From: Candidatus Ruminococcus avistercoris
Lineage (GTDB): Bacteria > Bacillota > Clostridia > Lachnospirales > Lachnospiraceae
Assembly (NCBI GenBank): GCA_019120315.1
Contig: DWVJ01000037.1
Coordinates: 25,238 to 89,237, forward strand
DNA: 64,000 nucleotides
Direction of reading: 5' to 3'
A program made the translations under genes and the position numbers. A model generated the notes under the pieces. The model searched no databases, was not told the DNA's origin, and saw only the letters and a list, made by a program, of their open reading frames with translations. The first letter of the stretch is position 1, and each line of letters opens with the position of its first letter. Shown here piece after piece: positions 7,594 through 17,516 of this stretch.

Positions 7594-9077
7594 TAGATTG
7601 TACCTCCCGTCGCTAACGTCATAATATTTTCCTGATTCGCTTCTTCTCTTCCGATAATTCCGCGGACCTCGCCTTCTCTAACCACCATAATCCGATCGCT
7701 CATCCCGATCACTTCCGGAAGTTCAGAAGAAACCATAATAATTGCCACACCCTTTGCTGCCAGTTCATTGATAATCGTATAAATTTCCTTTTTCGCACCG
7801 ATATCCACGCCTCTGGTAGGTTCGTCCAGAATCAGGATCTTCGGATCGGTATAGATCCATTTGGCAAACACCACCTTTTGCTGATTACCGCCGCTTAAGT
7901 TATTGCATTCATGATCCGGTCCGAAACATTTGATATGAAGTTCTTCAATGCCTTTTTTCACCAGGTCGTCTTCCTTCTTCCGATCCATCACATGATGATT
8001 GGATACCCGCGGCAGATTGGCCAGGGCAATATTTTTCTCAATGCTTTCCTCCAGCATCAGACCTTCCACTTTCCGGTCCTCTGTGATAAAGCCGATACCA
8101 CATTTCATGGCCTGAATCGGAGATTTTATGTAAACCTCTTTCCCATTGATTTCGATGCTTCCGCTGTCGCAATGAAGATTCCCGAAAATCGCCTGCATGA
8201 TTTCCGTCCTGCCTGCTCCCATCAAACCGGAAACGCCCAGAACTTCTCCTGCTTTTACCTCAAAACTCACATTATGGAAAACGCCGCTGCTGGTCAGATC
8301 CTTCACCTTCAGAACCGTATCGCCGATTTTACAGTTTCTGACCGGATACCGTTCGCCGATTTCCCGGCCGATCATCATTTTCACGATCTCGTTCATGTTG
8401 GTTTCCGGTATGTTTTTCGTACCGATGTAAGTACCATCCCGAAGCACGCTGATCCTGTCGCACAGTTCGAAAATCTCTTCCATTCTGTGGGAGATATAGA
8501 CAATGGAAATCCCCTGTTTTTTCAGTGACCGAATCACATCGAACAGTACCAGCGTCTCGCTCTGCGTCAGCGCCGCCGTTGGCTCATCCATGATGATTAC
8601 CTTTGCATCCACCATCAGCGCCTTACAGATTTCTATCATCTGCTGCTGTCCTACGGAAAGATTTGACATGACTTCCGCCGGAGAGATATGTACCCCCAGT
8701 CTGCCCAACGCTTCTTCCGCTTTTTTGCGCATGGCTTTCTGATTGCAGAAGCCGAATTTCCCTTTGATTTCCTTGCCGATAAACAGGTTTTCTTCCACTG
8801 TCAGATCATACAGTACATTCAGCTCCTGATGGATAAAGACAATGCCTGCCTTTTCCGCTTCCTGGAGGTTTTTATAATTCACCTCCCGGCCATCCACATA
8901 GATGGTCCCCGCGTCTTTGGTGTAAACGCCGGTCAGAATTTTCATCAGGGTTGATTTGCCGGCTCCATTTTCGCCCATCAGCGCATGGACTTCCCCGTCC
9001 GCCAGCACAAATCCGGCATCCTTCAGAACCTGATTGCTTCCGAAGGATTTGTCAATCCCCTTCATCTCAATCTGCAT
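7593..9077 (-). CDS. rbsA: D-ribose ABC transporter ATP-binding protein
   Basis: A 494-residue protein with two fused ABC domains. Domain 1 has Walker A GENGAGKST, signature LSVGQQQMIEI and Walker B VIIMDEPTAAL; domain 2 has the degenerate P-loop region GLMGAGRTE, signature LSGGNQQKVVFAKW and ILILDEPTRGVD. This is the normal RbsA pattern, in which the second P-loop lacks the lysine. The start at 9077 follows GGGAGG; the longer frame runs into the rbsD-rbsA gap and the end of rbsD. It energises RbsC. Confidence 0.95.
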   Translation of the reverse strand: MQIEMKGIDKSFGSNQVLKDAGFVLADGEVHALMGENGAGKSTLMKILTGVYTKDAGTIYVDGREVNYKNLQEAEKAGIVFIHQELNVLYDLTVEENLFIGKEIKGKFGFCNQKAMRKKAEEALGRLGVHISPAEVMSNLSVGQQQMIEICKALMVDAKVIIMDEPTAALTQSETLVLFDVIRSLKKQGISIVYISHRMEEIFELCDRISVLRDGTYIGTKNIPETNMNEIVKMMIGREIGERYPVRNCKIGDTVLKVKDLTSSGVFHNVSFEVKAGEVLGVSGLMGAGRTEIMQAIFGNLHCDSGSIEINGKEVYIKSPIQAMKCGIGFITEDRKVEGLMLEESIEKNIALANLPRVSNHHVMDRKKEDDLVKKGIEELHIKCFGPDHECNNLSGGNQQKVVFAKWIYTDPKILILDEPTRGVDIGAKKEIYTIINELAAKGVAIIMVSSELPEVIGMSDRIMVVREGEVRGIIGREEANQENIMTLATGGTI

Positions 9078-9111
9078 TTTGCCGCCTCCCTTTTCTAAAA
9101 ATAAATATTGC

Positions 9112-9519
9112 TCAAAACAGACACGCAGACTGCAGGATGATGTTGGCATACGGCGTCGTCTCGCCTGTGCGGATCACTGCCCTGCACGTTTTCGTCTGTT
9201 CCTTCAGTTCCTGGTGGGTTACATATTCCACTTCACAGTCATTTCCCATCGCATCCAGAAGATGCAAAATCTCTTGATGTACTTTCGGATTCTGTTCTTT
9301 GATTTCCTGAGCCAGCACCACCTTTTCCACCTTCATCTCTTTGATCATCTCTGTCAAGACTTCCATGAAGGATGGTACTCCCAGCTTTAATGCCAGATCG
9401 ATCCGCTCCGTCTCCTCCGGAATGGGAAGACCGCAGTCGCCCACTGCCAGAGTATCCGTATGCCCCATATAGGAAAGCACCCGTGATATATCGCTGTTTA
9501 AGATTCCGTTTCTTTTCAT
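9112..9519 (-). CDS. rbsD: D-ribose pyranase
   Basis: A 135-residue protein of the RbsD/FucU family. It begins MKRNGILNSDISRVLSYMGH with the catalytic His of GHTD at about 20-23 and has GDCGLPIP near 28-35 and the C-terminal RTGETTPYANIIL motif. It speeds the conversion of pyranose to furanose ribose so that ribokinase can use it. It lies between rbsK (4-base gap) and rbsA. Confidence 0.95.
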   Translation of the reverse strand: MKRNGILNSDISRVLSYMGHTDTLAVGDCGLPIPEETERIDLALKLGVPSFMEVLTEMIKEMKVEKVVLAQEIKEQNPKVHQEILHLLDAMGNDCEVEYVTHQELKEQTKTCRAVIRTGETTPYANIILQSACLF

Positions 9520-9523
9520 CTGC

Positions 9524-10414
9524 TTATTCCCCCAGTTCCTTAATCACATCCTCATAGACCGGCATACCGCCCTGGGCGCCGAATTTTTCGATGGACAGAC
9601 CCGCTGCCACATTTGCAAATTTCAGCGCGTCTTCGATGCCTCTGCCTTCGGTTATCGCCACGGTAAACGCTCCGTTTAAGGTGTCTCCTGCTCCGGTTGT
9701 GTCCACTACCTTTGACTTTCTGGCCGGAACCAATACGATTTCCCCGTTTTTCAGGCAGGTGCTGACTCCCCGGGATCCCTGGGTAATCACCAGTTTTTCC
9801 GGATATTTCTTCATCAGCTCCTCAAAGGACTGATCTTCCCCAAAAAGGATTACCGTTTCATGTTCGTTGGGTGTCAGATACGTCACCTTTTCCAGGATCT
9901 CCTGCTTTACCGGTCGTGCCGGCGCCGGATTTAACACCACCTTCACACCGTTATCCGCACAGAGTTTGGCCGTATACTCCACCGTTTCCTGAGGGATCTC
10001 ATGCTGCAGCAGCACCATCTCGCATTCCAGCAGGGAATCTTTGATTTCATTTACATAATCAATATCCACGCAGTCGTTGGCTCCCGCCACCACCACGATG
10101 GTATTGTCGTTTTCCCCTACTGTGATCAGAGCAAGACCGGTGGGAGCCTGATCCACGATCCGGATATGGCCGGTTTTAACCCCCATGTTTTTCAGATTTT
10201 CCAGAAGATCCTTCCCTGCGCTGTCATTGCCCACGCAGCCGAACATCTCCACATCGGCGCCCAGCCTGGCCATAGCCACCGCCTGATTGGCGCCTTTTCC
10301 GCCGGGAATATACTTCAGGTCGTCTCCTTTCAGTGTTTCTCCCTTTTGCGGGATTCTTTCTGCCGTTACCGTCATGTCCATGTTAATGCTTCCTACGACT
10401 CCTATTTTTTTCAT
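9524..10414 (-). CDS. rbsK: Ribokinase
   Basis: A 296-residue PfkB-family kinase that phosphorylates ribose at O5. It begins with the sugar-binding GSINMD stretch, has GGKGANQAVAMARLG (about 38-52) and the catalytic anion-hole motif DTTGAGDTLNGAF near 240-252. Its ATG overlaps the rbsR stop (ATGA), and it leads the catabolic part of the operon. Confidence 0.96.
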   Translation of the reverse strand: MKKIGVVGSINMDMTVTAERIPQKGETLKGDDLKYIPGGKGANQAVAMARLGADVEMFGCVGNDSAGKDLLENLKNMGVKTGHIRIVDQAPTGLALITVGENDNTIVVVAGANDCVDIDYVNEIKDSLLECEMVLLQHEIPQETVEYTAKLCADNGVKVVLNPAPARPVKQEILEKVTYLTPNEHETVILFGEDQSFEELMKKYPEKLVITQGSRGVSTCLKNGEIVLVPARKSKVVDTTGAGDTLNGAFTVAITEGRGIEDALKFANVAAGLSIEKFGAQGGMPVYEDVIKELGE

Positions 10415-11412
10415 TTCCTCTCTCCTCCCTGTTTCATAATCGTCGTATCTCGCTGTATCAACTCCACATCAAAGTGGTAATTGTCGCTGATTTTTTTATT
10501 TTCCACATAATCGATCAGAACTTTAGCCGAAGTCTCTCCCATCCGGGAGATCGGCTGGGCCACCGTCGTCAGCTCCGGTGTCACCAGTTCGCTTAGATTA
10601 ATGTTATCGTAACCGATCAGCTGAATATCCTCCGGTACCCGGTATCCTTTTTTGCTCAGCGTTTTATAAACAGACACCGCCACCATATCATTTCCGGCAA
10701 TGATGCCGTCCACATCGGGATACAGCTTTAAAATCTCTTCCGATTTTTTCAAACCCTCCCGAAAGCTGTACCGGCAGTCCACATAACGAGGAACCATCTC
10801 ATACTTCCTGCACACATCCAGATATCCCTCAAACCGATCTCTGGCGCTGGAGAGAGCCTGATCCCCTCTCATGTTCACAATCCTGCGGCAGCCGCACCGG
10901 ATCAGATGCTCCGCAGCCAGCATACCGCCTTTATAATGATCCGAACGAATACAGGCCACCTGATTGTCCGCCTGAACTTCCCGGTCCAAAATGACTACGG
11001 GAACTTTGCATTTTTCTATGGTTTCCCGGATCCCGCCCTGATTGGTCAGCAGGATAATTCCATCCGCATTCATCCGGCTCAAAAGTTCGATATTATTCTT
11101 TTCCTTGTCCAGGTTGTTATTGGAATTGCAGAGCATCATCCGATATCCCCGCCGATAGGCTTCCTCTTCTATGGCCTGGGCCATTTCATTGAAAAATGGA
11201 TTCTGAATATTCGGTAAAATCACGCCAATAATTTTTGCAGACTTTTTGTAGAGAGTTCTCGCCGCCTCATTTGGTTTGAAACCGGTTTCTTTTATAACAT
11301 TAAGAACTCTCTGCCTCTTTTCTTCGTTTACCTTTGCCGTTCCATTCATGACTCTTGACACTGTTGACGGTGATACTCCCGCCATCTTCGCCACCTCGCG
11401 AATACTGATCAT
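10411..11412 (-). CDS. rbsR: LacI-family ribose operon repressor
   Basis: A 333-residue LacI/GalR regulator with helix-turn-helix MISIREVAKMAGVSPSTVSR at 1-20, the hinge helix near residue 55 and a ribose-type binding domain (GVILPNIQNPFFNEMAQAIE). It is the first gene of the operon and sits just after an exact LacI-type palindrome placed over the likely transcription start, so it should repress its own operon until ribose is present. Confidence 0.93.
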   Translation of the reverse strand: MISIREVAKMAGVSPSTVSRVMNGTAKVNEEKRQRVLNVIKETGFKPNEAARTLYKKSAKIIGVILPNIQNPFFNEMAQAIEEEAYRRGYRMMLCNSNNNLDKEKNNIELLSRMNADGIILLTNQGGIRETIEKCKVPVVILDREVQADNQVACIRSDHYKGGMLAAEHLIRCGCRRIVNMRGDQALSSARDRFEGYLDVCRKYEMVPRYVDCRYSFREGLKKSEEILKLYPDVDGIIAGNDMVAVSVYKTLSKKGYRVPEDIQLIGYDNINLSELVTPELTTVAQPISRMGETSAKVLIDYVENKKISDNYHFDVELIQRDTTIMKQGGERK

Positions 11413-11434
11413 TTACCCCGCCTCCTTTCCATTT

Positions 11435-11450
11435 TTGAAACCCGTTTCAA
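11435..11450. promoter_or_regulatory. RbsR operator
   Basis: TTGAAAC-CC-GTTTCAA is a perfect 16-bp palindrome of the LacI-family form, starting about ten bases downstream of the -10 box of the ribose promoter and 23 bases before the rbsR start codon. Confidence 0.85.
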
Positions 11451-11459
11451 GTTGTTTTC

Positions 11460-11488
11460 ATTATAGTCTTTCCACAAACGCAAGTCAA
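11460..11488 (-). promoter_or_regulatory. Promoter of the rbsRKDACB operon
   Basis: TTGACT (11488-11483), 17-base spacer, TATAAT (11465-11460) on the minus strand, a near-consensus sigma-A promoter immediately upstream of the RbsR operator. Confidence 0.9.
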
Positions 11489-11549
11489 CATCGGAATAGA
11501 ATTTCAACTTTATCAACAATCTCATCCTCCTTTTTTTGTTATAAATCAC

Positions 11550-11593
11550 AAAAAGACAGGGTACTGCAGAAAATTACTCTGCGGTACCCTGCC
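11550..11593 (-). terminator. Terminator of gdhA
   Basis: On the minus strand a strong hairpin (CAGGGTACCGCAGA with TCTGCAGTACCCTG, one mismatch) is followed by TCTTTTTG, 17 bases after the gdhA stop. Confidence 0.88.
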
Positions 11594-11609
11594 TGATAAA
11601 CTCTTTTAA

Positions 11610-13056
<1,447 letters not shown>

Positions 13057-13169
13057 GAAAAAATTTCGATATTTTGACTTTTTTTTGACTGGAAAATTCA
13101 TATTCTCTTCTAAAATATGGTTTTTTGATAAAAAAATGAAATTTCCCGGTTCTCATCCTTCATATTTGT

Positions 13170-13736
13170 CTATTTTTTCCTCTTCACGCTGTAACCGAAG
13201 GTTCCCAGGAATTTCCCCAGGCCATAATACGCGCCATGGGAATACACCATCGGTCTCGCCCGGAAAAATTCAAATTTATTTTTGTCGTTCATAAATGATT
13301 CGTCGGCATGAACAGCCACCACCTCCGCCAGAAACATATGATGAGATCCCAGTTCCTGTACGGACTTTACTTTACATTCCAGATTGACGGGGGACTCCCG
13401 GATCATGGGCGCGCTTACGATGGAAGCTTCCTCCCGATGCAGCTTCATATCTGCAAATTTGTCCCGGTCTTTCCCGGAACGCACCCCGCAGTAGTCCGCC
13501 GCTTTTGCCAGTGATTCCGTGGTAAGATTAATCACAAACTCTCCCGTATCCCGCAGCATATGATAGGAATACCGCTCCGGTTTGACGGATATGGACACCA
13601 TGGGCGGATTCGTACAGACCGTACCCGTCCATGCCACCGTGATTATATTGTCCTTTCCTTTTCCATCCGTGACGCTGACCATGACCGCCGGCAGAGGATA
13701 CAGCATATTTCCCGGTTTCCACTGCTGCTTTGCCAT
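13170..13736 (-). CDS. Flavin reductase-like FMN-binding protein
   Basis: A 188-residue protein of the flavin reductase / FMN split-barrel family: PLPAVMVSV at the start, VAWTGTVCTNPPMVSISVKP near 40-60, then GEFVINL. Members bind FMN and act as NAD(P)H:flavin reductases or electron carriers; the substrate here cannot be told. The start at 13736 follows GGAGGAGG. It begins one base after the pyrophosphatase stop and so is co-transcribed with it. A weaker relative of this fold is the N-terminal half of the fusion enzyme at 40698-42620. Confidence 0.85.
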   Translation of the reverse strand: MAKQQWKPGNMLYPLPAVMVSVTDGKGKDNIITVAWTGTVCTNPPMVSISVKPERYSYHMLRDTGEFVINLTTESLAKAADYCGVRSGKDRDKFADMKLHREEASIVSAPMIRESPVNLECKVKSVQELGSHHMFLAEVVAVHADESFMNDKNKFEFFRARPMVYSHGAYYGLGKFLGTFGYSVKRKK

Positions 13737-13737
13737 G

Positions 13738-15390
13738 TCACACCTCCTCCAGCGCACGCATAAAGGCCGGTATCAGCTGCTTTTTCCTGGAAACCACGCC
13801 CGAAAGCATGCAGGAACTTTCATTTGCTTTCATATCCTCAAAAGCCTGAGACACCATATGGCGGGAGCCCTCTCCGCAGAATAACAGCTCCGTAGATTCC
13901 TCCACGATATTGGTCAGCATGAAAAATACCATCTGAATACCGTTCTTGCCGCATTCGCTTTTTATGTACGGCTGCAGCCTCTCCTTGATATGCTGCAGTT
14001 CATCCGCCGACATGGAGTTGATCTGCCCCACGCCGAAAGTCACATCGTCAATAATAAACTTTTTGAAATCCTGATAGAAAATCTCTTCCGGAGATTTACT
14101 CTGCAGATCGCTTCCCGCCCGGAACATTTCCGCTGCAAATTCTTCCACTTCAATCCCCGCTAACTTTGCCAGCTCCTGGCCGGCCGCCCGATCCAGGAAG
14201 GTGCAGGTGGGCGAACGGAACATCAATGTATCCGACAGAATGGCTGCGCACAGCAGTCCGGCTATGGCCGGCGGAATATCCAGATTCTTTTCCTGATACA
14301 TCTGGTACATAATCGTAGCCGTGCATCCCACAGGCTGATTGCGAAATACAACCGGCTGCATGGTCTGCAGCGAGCCGATCCGGTGATGGTCGATGATTTC
14401 CAGGATATCCGCCTCTCTGATATTATCAACAGCCTGGGACACCTCGTTATGATCCACCAGGATAACTTTCTTCTTGCTGATATTCAGCAGGTTTCGCCTG
14501 GATACCGTACCCTGATATTTTCCGTCCTTATCCAGCACCGGAAAATCACGATGCCTGTTTTTTCCCATGATATCACGGATATCGTCGGTGAAATCATCCA
14601 TACGGAAGGTAATCAGATTCTTTGTCTTCATCAGATGGCGCACGGGAATACTCTGATTGATCAGCTTGGCAATGGTCAGCGTATCGTAAGGCGTCGTAAT
14701 CACCGTGCAGTTATTCTCCCGGGCAAATTTCTGAATCACGGAAGATACCTTGGCCCCCAATCCCACGATAATACATGCCGCCTTCTGCTCCACAGCGCAC
14801 AGATGATCCTCCATACGGTTTCCCAGAATAACCAGATCGCCCTCATCGATAAACTCTTCCATCTTATCCGGATTGGCCGCCCCGATAATTACCTTTCCTC
14901 TATCGATAAAATCTTCCGCATCCCCCACCAGAATTTCACCGTTGAGTGTACTGGCAATATTGCGGTACTGCGTTTTCGCCGCCGCAATCACCGTATTGTC
15001 GTAAGCATCCATATAAGATCTGGCGATATCGCCTATGGTAATCAGCCCTTCCAGGTTGTTCTCCTCATCAGTAATTGGAAGCGTAACCGCCCCGTTTTCC
15101 GTCATATGATTGAAGGCTTCCTTCACGGAAATATCACTTCTGGCGCCTTCGGTTTTATGGATTTCCATATCCTTCACCTGGGTACCGATATCTTCCAGAT
15201 AAACCGGAGCCGACATCTGAAACCGCTTCAGCACATACTCCGTTTCTTCATTAATCTGACCGGCACGCATGGGAATAAACGTATCTTCTTCCGTTCGGTT
15301 TTTTATATCGGCATAGGCAATGGCAGAACAGATGGAATCCGTGTCTGGATTTTTATGCCCTATTACATAAATTGTCTGTTTATTTTCCAA
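13738..15390 (-). CDS. Manganese-dependent inorganic pyrophosphatase with CBS and DRTGG domains
   Basis: A 550-residue family II (DHH) pyrophosphatase that splits pyrophosphate to two phosphates. The N-terminal DHH part has GHKNPDTDSI; two CBS domains (about 70-125 and 250-305) enclose a DRTGG domain; catalysis resumes with DHNE and IIDHHRIGS near 335-360, then DHHA2. CBS-DRTGG forms are regulated by adenine nucleotides. I choose a TTG start at 15390 behind AAGGGGTGG; the only in-frame ATG, at 15456, lies upstream of the promoter. Confidence 0.9.
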   Translation of the reverse strand: MENKQTIYVIGHKNPDTDSICSAIAYADIKNRTEEDTFIPMRAGQINEETEYVLKRFQMSAPVYLEDIGTQVKDMEIHKTEGARSDISVKEAFNHMTENGAVTLPITDEENNLEGLITIGDIARSYMDAYDNTVIAAAKTQYRNIASTLNGEILVGDAEDFIDRGKVIIGAANPDKMEEFIDEGDLVILGNRMEDHLCAVEQKAACIIVGLGAKVSSVIQKFARENNCTVITTPYDTLTIAKLINQSIPVRHLMKTKNLITFRMDDFTDDIRDIMGKNRHRDFPVLDKDGKYQGTVSRRNLLNISKKKVILVDHNEVSQAVDNIREADILEIIDHHRIGSLQTMQPVVFRNQPVGCTATIMYQMYQEKNLDIPPAIAGLLCAAILSDTLMFRSPTCTFLDRAAGQELAKLAGIEVEEFAAEMFRAGSDLQSKSPEEIFYQDFKKFIIDDVTFGVGQINSMSADELQHIKERLQPYIKSECGKNGIQMVFFMLTNIVEESTELLFCGEGSRHMVSQAFEDMKANESSCMLSGVVSRKKQLIPAFMRALEEV

Positions 15391-15417
15391 CGTTTTTTCC
15401 ACCCCTTTTTTATTTCT

Positions 15418-15447
15418 ATAGTACCATATTACCAAGAAATTGGTCAA
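15418..15447 (-). promoter_or_regulatory. Promoter of the pyrophosphatase gene
   Basis: TTGACC (15447-15442), 18-base spacer, TACTAT (15423-15418) on the minus strand. It lies downstream of the first in-frame ATG and so supports the TTG start at 15390. Confidence 0.7.
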
Positions 15448-15463
15448 TGTAATCATTTTATGA

Positions 15464-15469
15464 TATAAT
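15464..15469 (+). promoter_or_regulatory. -10 box of the S1-domain protein gene
   Basis: TATAAT in ATGATATAATA, 51 bases before the start codon and divergent from the pyrophosphatase promoter. The best -35 match, TTGGTC, is weak and overlaps the divergent -35 box. Confidence 0.5.
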
Positions 15470-15519
15470 ATCCGCAGACAGTAACGTCATACAGCCAGAA
15501 TCAAGGAAGGAGTCAGTTT

Positions 15520-16437
15520 ATGGAACATGAAACAAACAATACGCCTGCCATGGCAGATTTTGAGAAAGAAATCAATGATTCTTTCAAGAAAATTTCCGAA
15601 GGCGACATGATCACCGGAACCGTTATTTCCGTCTCAGAAAAAGAAATTACCCTGGATCTTCAGTACTATGCCGAAGGAATCATCCCGGTGGAAGATTACA
15701 GCCGTGAACCAGGCTTTATCGCCAAAGACATGGTTCATCCCGGCGATGAGGTAACCGCCACCGTTGTCAAAACAGACGACGGAGAGGGCAATATCCTTTT
15801 ATCCCGCGTGGAAGCCAACGATGTATTAGCCTGGGAAAAATTAAAACAGATGCAGGAAGAAAAAACCGTCATCGATGTAACCGTAAAAGGAATTGTCAAC
15901 GGAGGCGTCATCGCCTATGTGGAGGGAGTACGCGGATTCATCCCTGCCTCAAAACTTTCTTTAAATTATGTGGAAGATACCAACCCTTACCTCAATCAAC
16001 CTCTCCAGGTTCAGGTAATCGATCTGGATCAGGAAAAAGGACGGTTAATTTTATCTGCCAGAGAAATCCTCCGTGAAAAAGCGCAGGAAGAACGCAAAAA
16101 GAAGATTTCCAATGTGGAAGTAGGGCTGGTTACCGAAGGAAGGGTAGAGAGCATCAAGCCCTACGGCGCTTTTATCGATCTGGGCAACGGTCTTTCCGGC
16201 CTGGTACACGTTTCTCAGATTTGTGAAAAACGGATCAAAACACCGGATGCCGTTCTGAAAGTGGGAGACACGGTAAAGGTAAAGGTGATTGCCATCAAAG
16301 ACGGAAAACTAAGCCTTAGCATGAAAGCCCTGGCCGATACGGCCGCAGAAGAAGTGATGGAAGAATCCTTCGAACTGCCCAAAGTAGGAGATGCTACCAC
16401 CAGTTTGGGTTCTCTGTTTGCTAATATCAAACTGTAA
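15520..16437 (+). CDS. S1 RNA-binding domain protein, ribosomal protein S1-like
   Basis: A 305-residue protein with three S1 domains at about 27-95 (GDMITGTVISVSEKEITLDL), 112-182 and 200-268 (VGLVTEGRVESIKPYGAFID, then LSGLVHVSQI). It is much shorter than the six-domain S1 of Proteobacteria, as usual for short S1 homologues of Clostridia, and probably binds mRNA at the ribosome. AAGGAAGGAG (15504-15513) precedes the start; a terminator follows directly, so it is a single-gene unit. Confidence 0.88.
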   Translation: MEHETNNTPAMADFEKEINDSFKKISEGDMITGTVISVSEKEITLDLQYYAEGIIPVEDYSREPGFIAKDMVHPGDEVTATVVKTDDGEGNILLSRVEANDVLAWEKLKQMQEEKTVIDVTVKGIVNGGVIAYVEGVRGFIPASKLSLNYVEDTNPYLNQPLQVQVIDLDQEKGRLILSAREILREKAQEERKKKISNVEVGLVTEGRVESIKPYGAFIDLGNGLSGLVHVSQICEKRIKTPDAVLKVGDTVKVKVIAIKDGKLSLSMKALADTAAEEVMEESFELPKVGDATTSLGSLFANIKL

Positions 16438-16440
16438 TTC

Positions 16441-16483
16441 AAAAGCAGATGCCAAAGTATTTTTACACGGCGTCTGCTTTTTC
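16441..16483 (+). terminator. Terminator of the S1-domain protein gene
   Basis: AAAGCAGATGCC pairs with GGCGTCTGCTTT (one G-U) around a 14-base loop, followed by a T-rich tail, four bases after the stop. Confidence 0.85.
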
Positions 16484-16511
16484 ATTTTTTCTTAATTTTT
16501 TTGTTATTGAC

Positions 16512-16566
16512 TTTTAAAAACTCCAGATGTAGTATATACTATATTAACACATAGTTTTTAAAACTA
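16512..16566 (+). promoter_or_regulatory. Promoter with paired operator sites of the hemolysin III gene
   Basis: TTGACT (16507-16512) is followed after 17 bases by TAGTAT. Site A, TTTTAAAAACT (16512-16522), adjoins the -35 box; site B, TAGTTTT-T-AAAACTA (16552-16566), is a perfect 7+1+7 palindrome near the transcription start, and its left part is the inverse of site A. The spacing suggests a dimeric repressor, MarR-like in form, but no regulator gene is adjacent. Confidence 0.55.
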
Positions 16567-16590
16567 TATTATATCGAAGGAGTGATTATT

Positions 16591-17259
16591 ATGAAGAAAA
16601 CAAGAAAATTAAAGGATCCAGGCAGCGCGATCACCCATTTTATCGCCATGGTTCTGGCCATGCTGGGCGCCGCGCCATTATTAATAAAAGCTGCCAGAGT
16701 ACCGGATGTACTTCATGTAATTGCACTGGCTATTTTTATTCTCAGTATGATTTTATTATATGCTGCCAGTACCGTCTATCACTCTCTGGATGTCAGTGAA
16801 AACGTGAACAAACGTCTGCGAAAGCTGGATCACATGATGATTTTTGTCTTAATTGCAGGAAGTTACACTCCGGTATGCCTCATTGTCCTTCAGGGAAAAA
16901 CAGGGACTATCCTCTGTGCCCTTGTTTGGGCCGTTGCCTTAATTGGTATCTTAATTAAAGCATTGTGGATCACCTGCCCGAAATGGTTTTCTTCCCTGAT
17001 TTATATTGGAATGGGCTGGCTGTGTGTGTTAGCATTTTCCCAGATTTTTCATGCTCTTTCCAGACCGGCGTTTGGATGGCTGCTGGCCGGAGGCATCATT
17101 TACACATTGGGCGGTATCATTTACGCACTGAAACTGCCGATCTTTAACGCGCGGCATAAAAATTTTGGAACACATGAAATCTTTCATTTGTTTGTCATGG
17201 CAGGAAGCTTCTGTCATTTTATCGTAATGTATTTCTTCGTTGCTCCCATGCCGGTCTAA
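16591..17259 (+). CDS. Hemolysin III / TrhA family membrane protein
   Basis: A 222-residue protein with seven hydrophobic segments of the HlyIII/PAQR family. Family residues are present: ASTVYHSL near 65-72, the KLDHMMIFVLIAGSYTP segment near 85-103 and C-terminal HEIFHLFVMAGSFCHF near 195-210, which supply the Ser, His and Asp of the proposed metal site. Bacterial relatives affect membrane energetics or lipid homeostasis; true hemolytic activity is not implied. The start at 16591 follows GAAGGAG; the GTG three codons earlier is less likely. Confidence 0.9.
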   Translation: MKKTRKLKDPGSAITHFIAMVLAMLGAAPLLIKAARVPDVLHVIALAIFILSMILLYAASTVYHSLDVSENVNKRLRKLDHMMIFVLIAGSYTPVCLIVLQGKTGTILCALVWAVALIGILIKALWITCPKWFSSLIYIGMGWLCVLAFSQIFHALSRPAFGWLLAGGIIYTLGGIIYALKLPIFNARHKNFGTHEIFHLFVMAGSFCHFIVMYFFVAPMPV

Positions 17260-17265
17260 AATTAA

Positions 17266-17316
17266 AAAAACTCCCCATAAAATGAGGAGTGCCCAGGCAT
17301 TACTGCCTGGGCTATT
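17266..17316 (+). terminator. Double hairpin after the hemolysin III gene
   Basis: ACTCCCCAT/ATGAGGAGT is followed by a perfect GCCCAGGCA/TGCCTGGGC hairpin (17291-17312) and TATTATTATG. The T-tract is weak; the 200 bases after it up to 17516 show nothing else. Confidence 0.55.
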
Positions 17317-17516
17317 ATTATGAAAAAATTTTATATGTGTAATGAACCATTACATATACGATTCAATGTCCTTTCGAACTGTTATTATCATAGCAATATA
17401 TTATGAACAAATTGTGAACTTTCCGTAAATATCATGTTAATTTAAACAAATTTTTCCTCTTTTTATATGTTTTTTTGTCGGTTTTTACCACATGGTGCAG
17501 TTACAGAAAATTCCAG

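Noticed and set aside
14383..15468. 361-codon plus-strand frame
   Set aside because: Antisense to the pyrophosphatase, which has all catalytic motifs.
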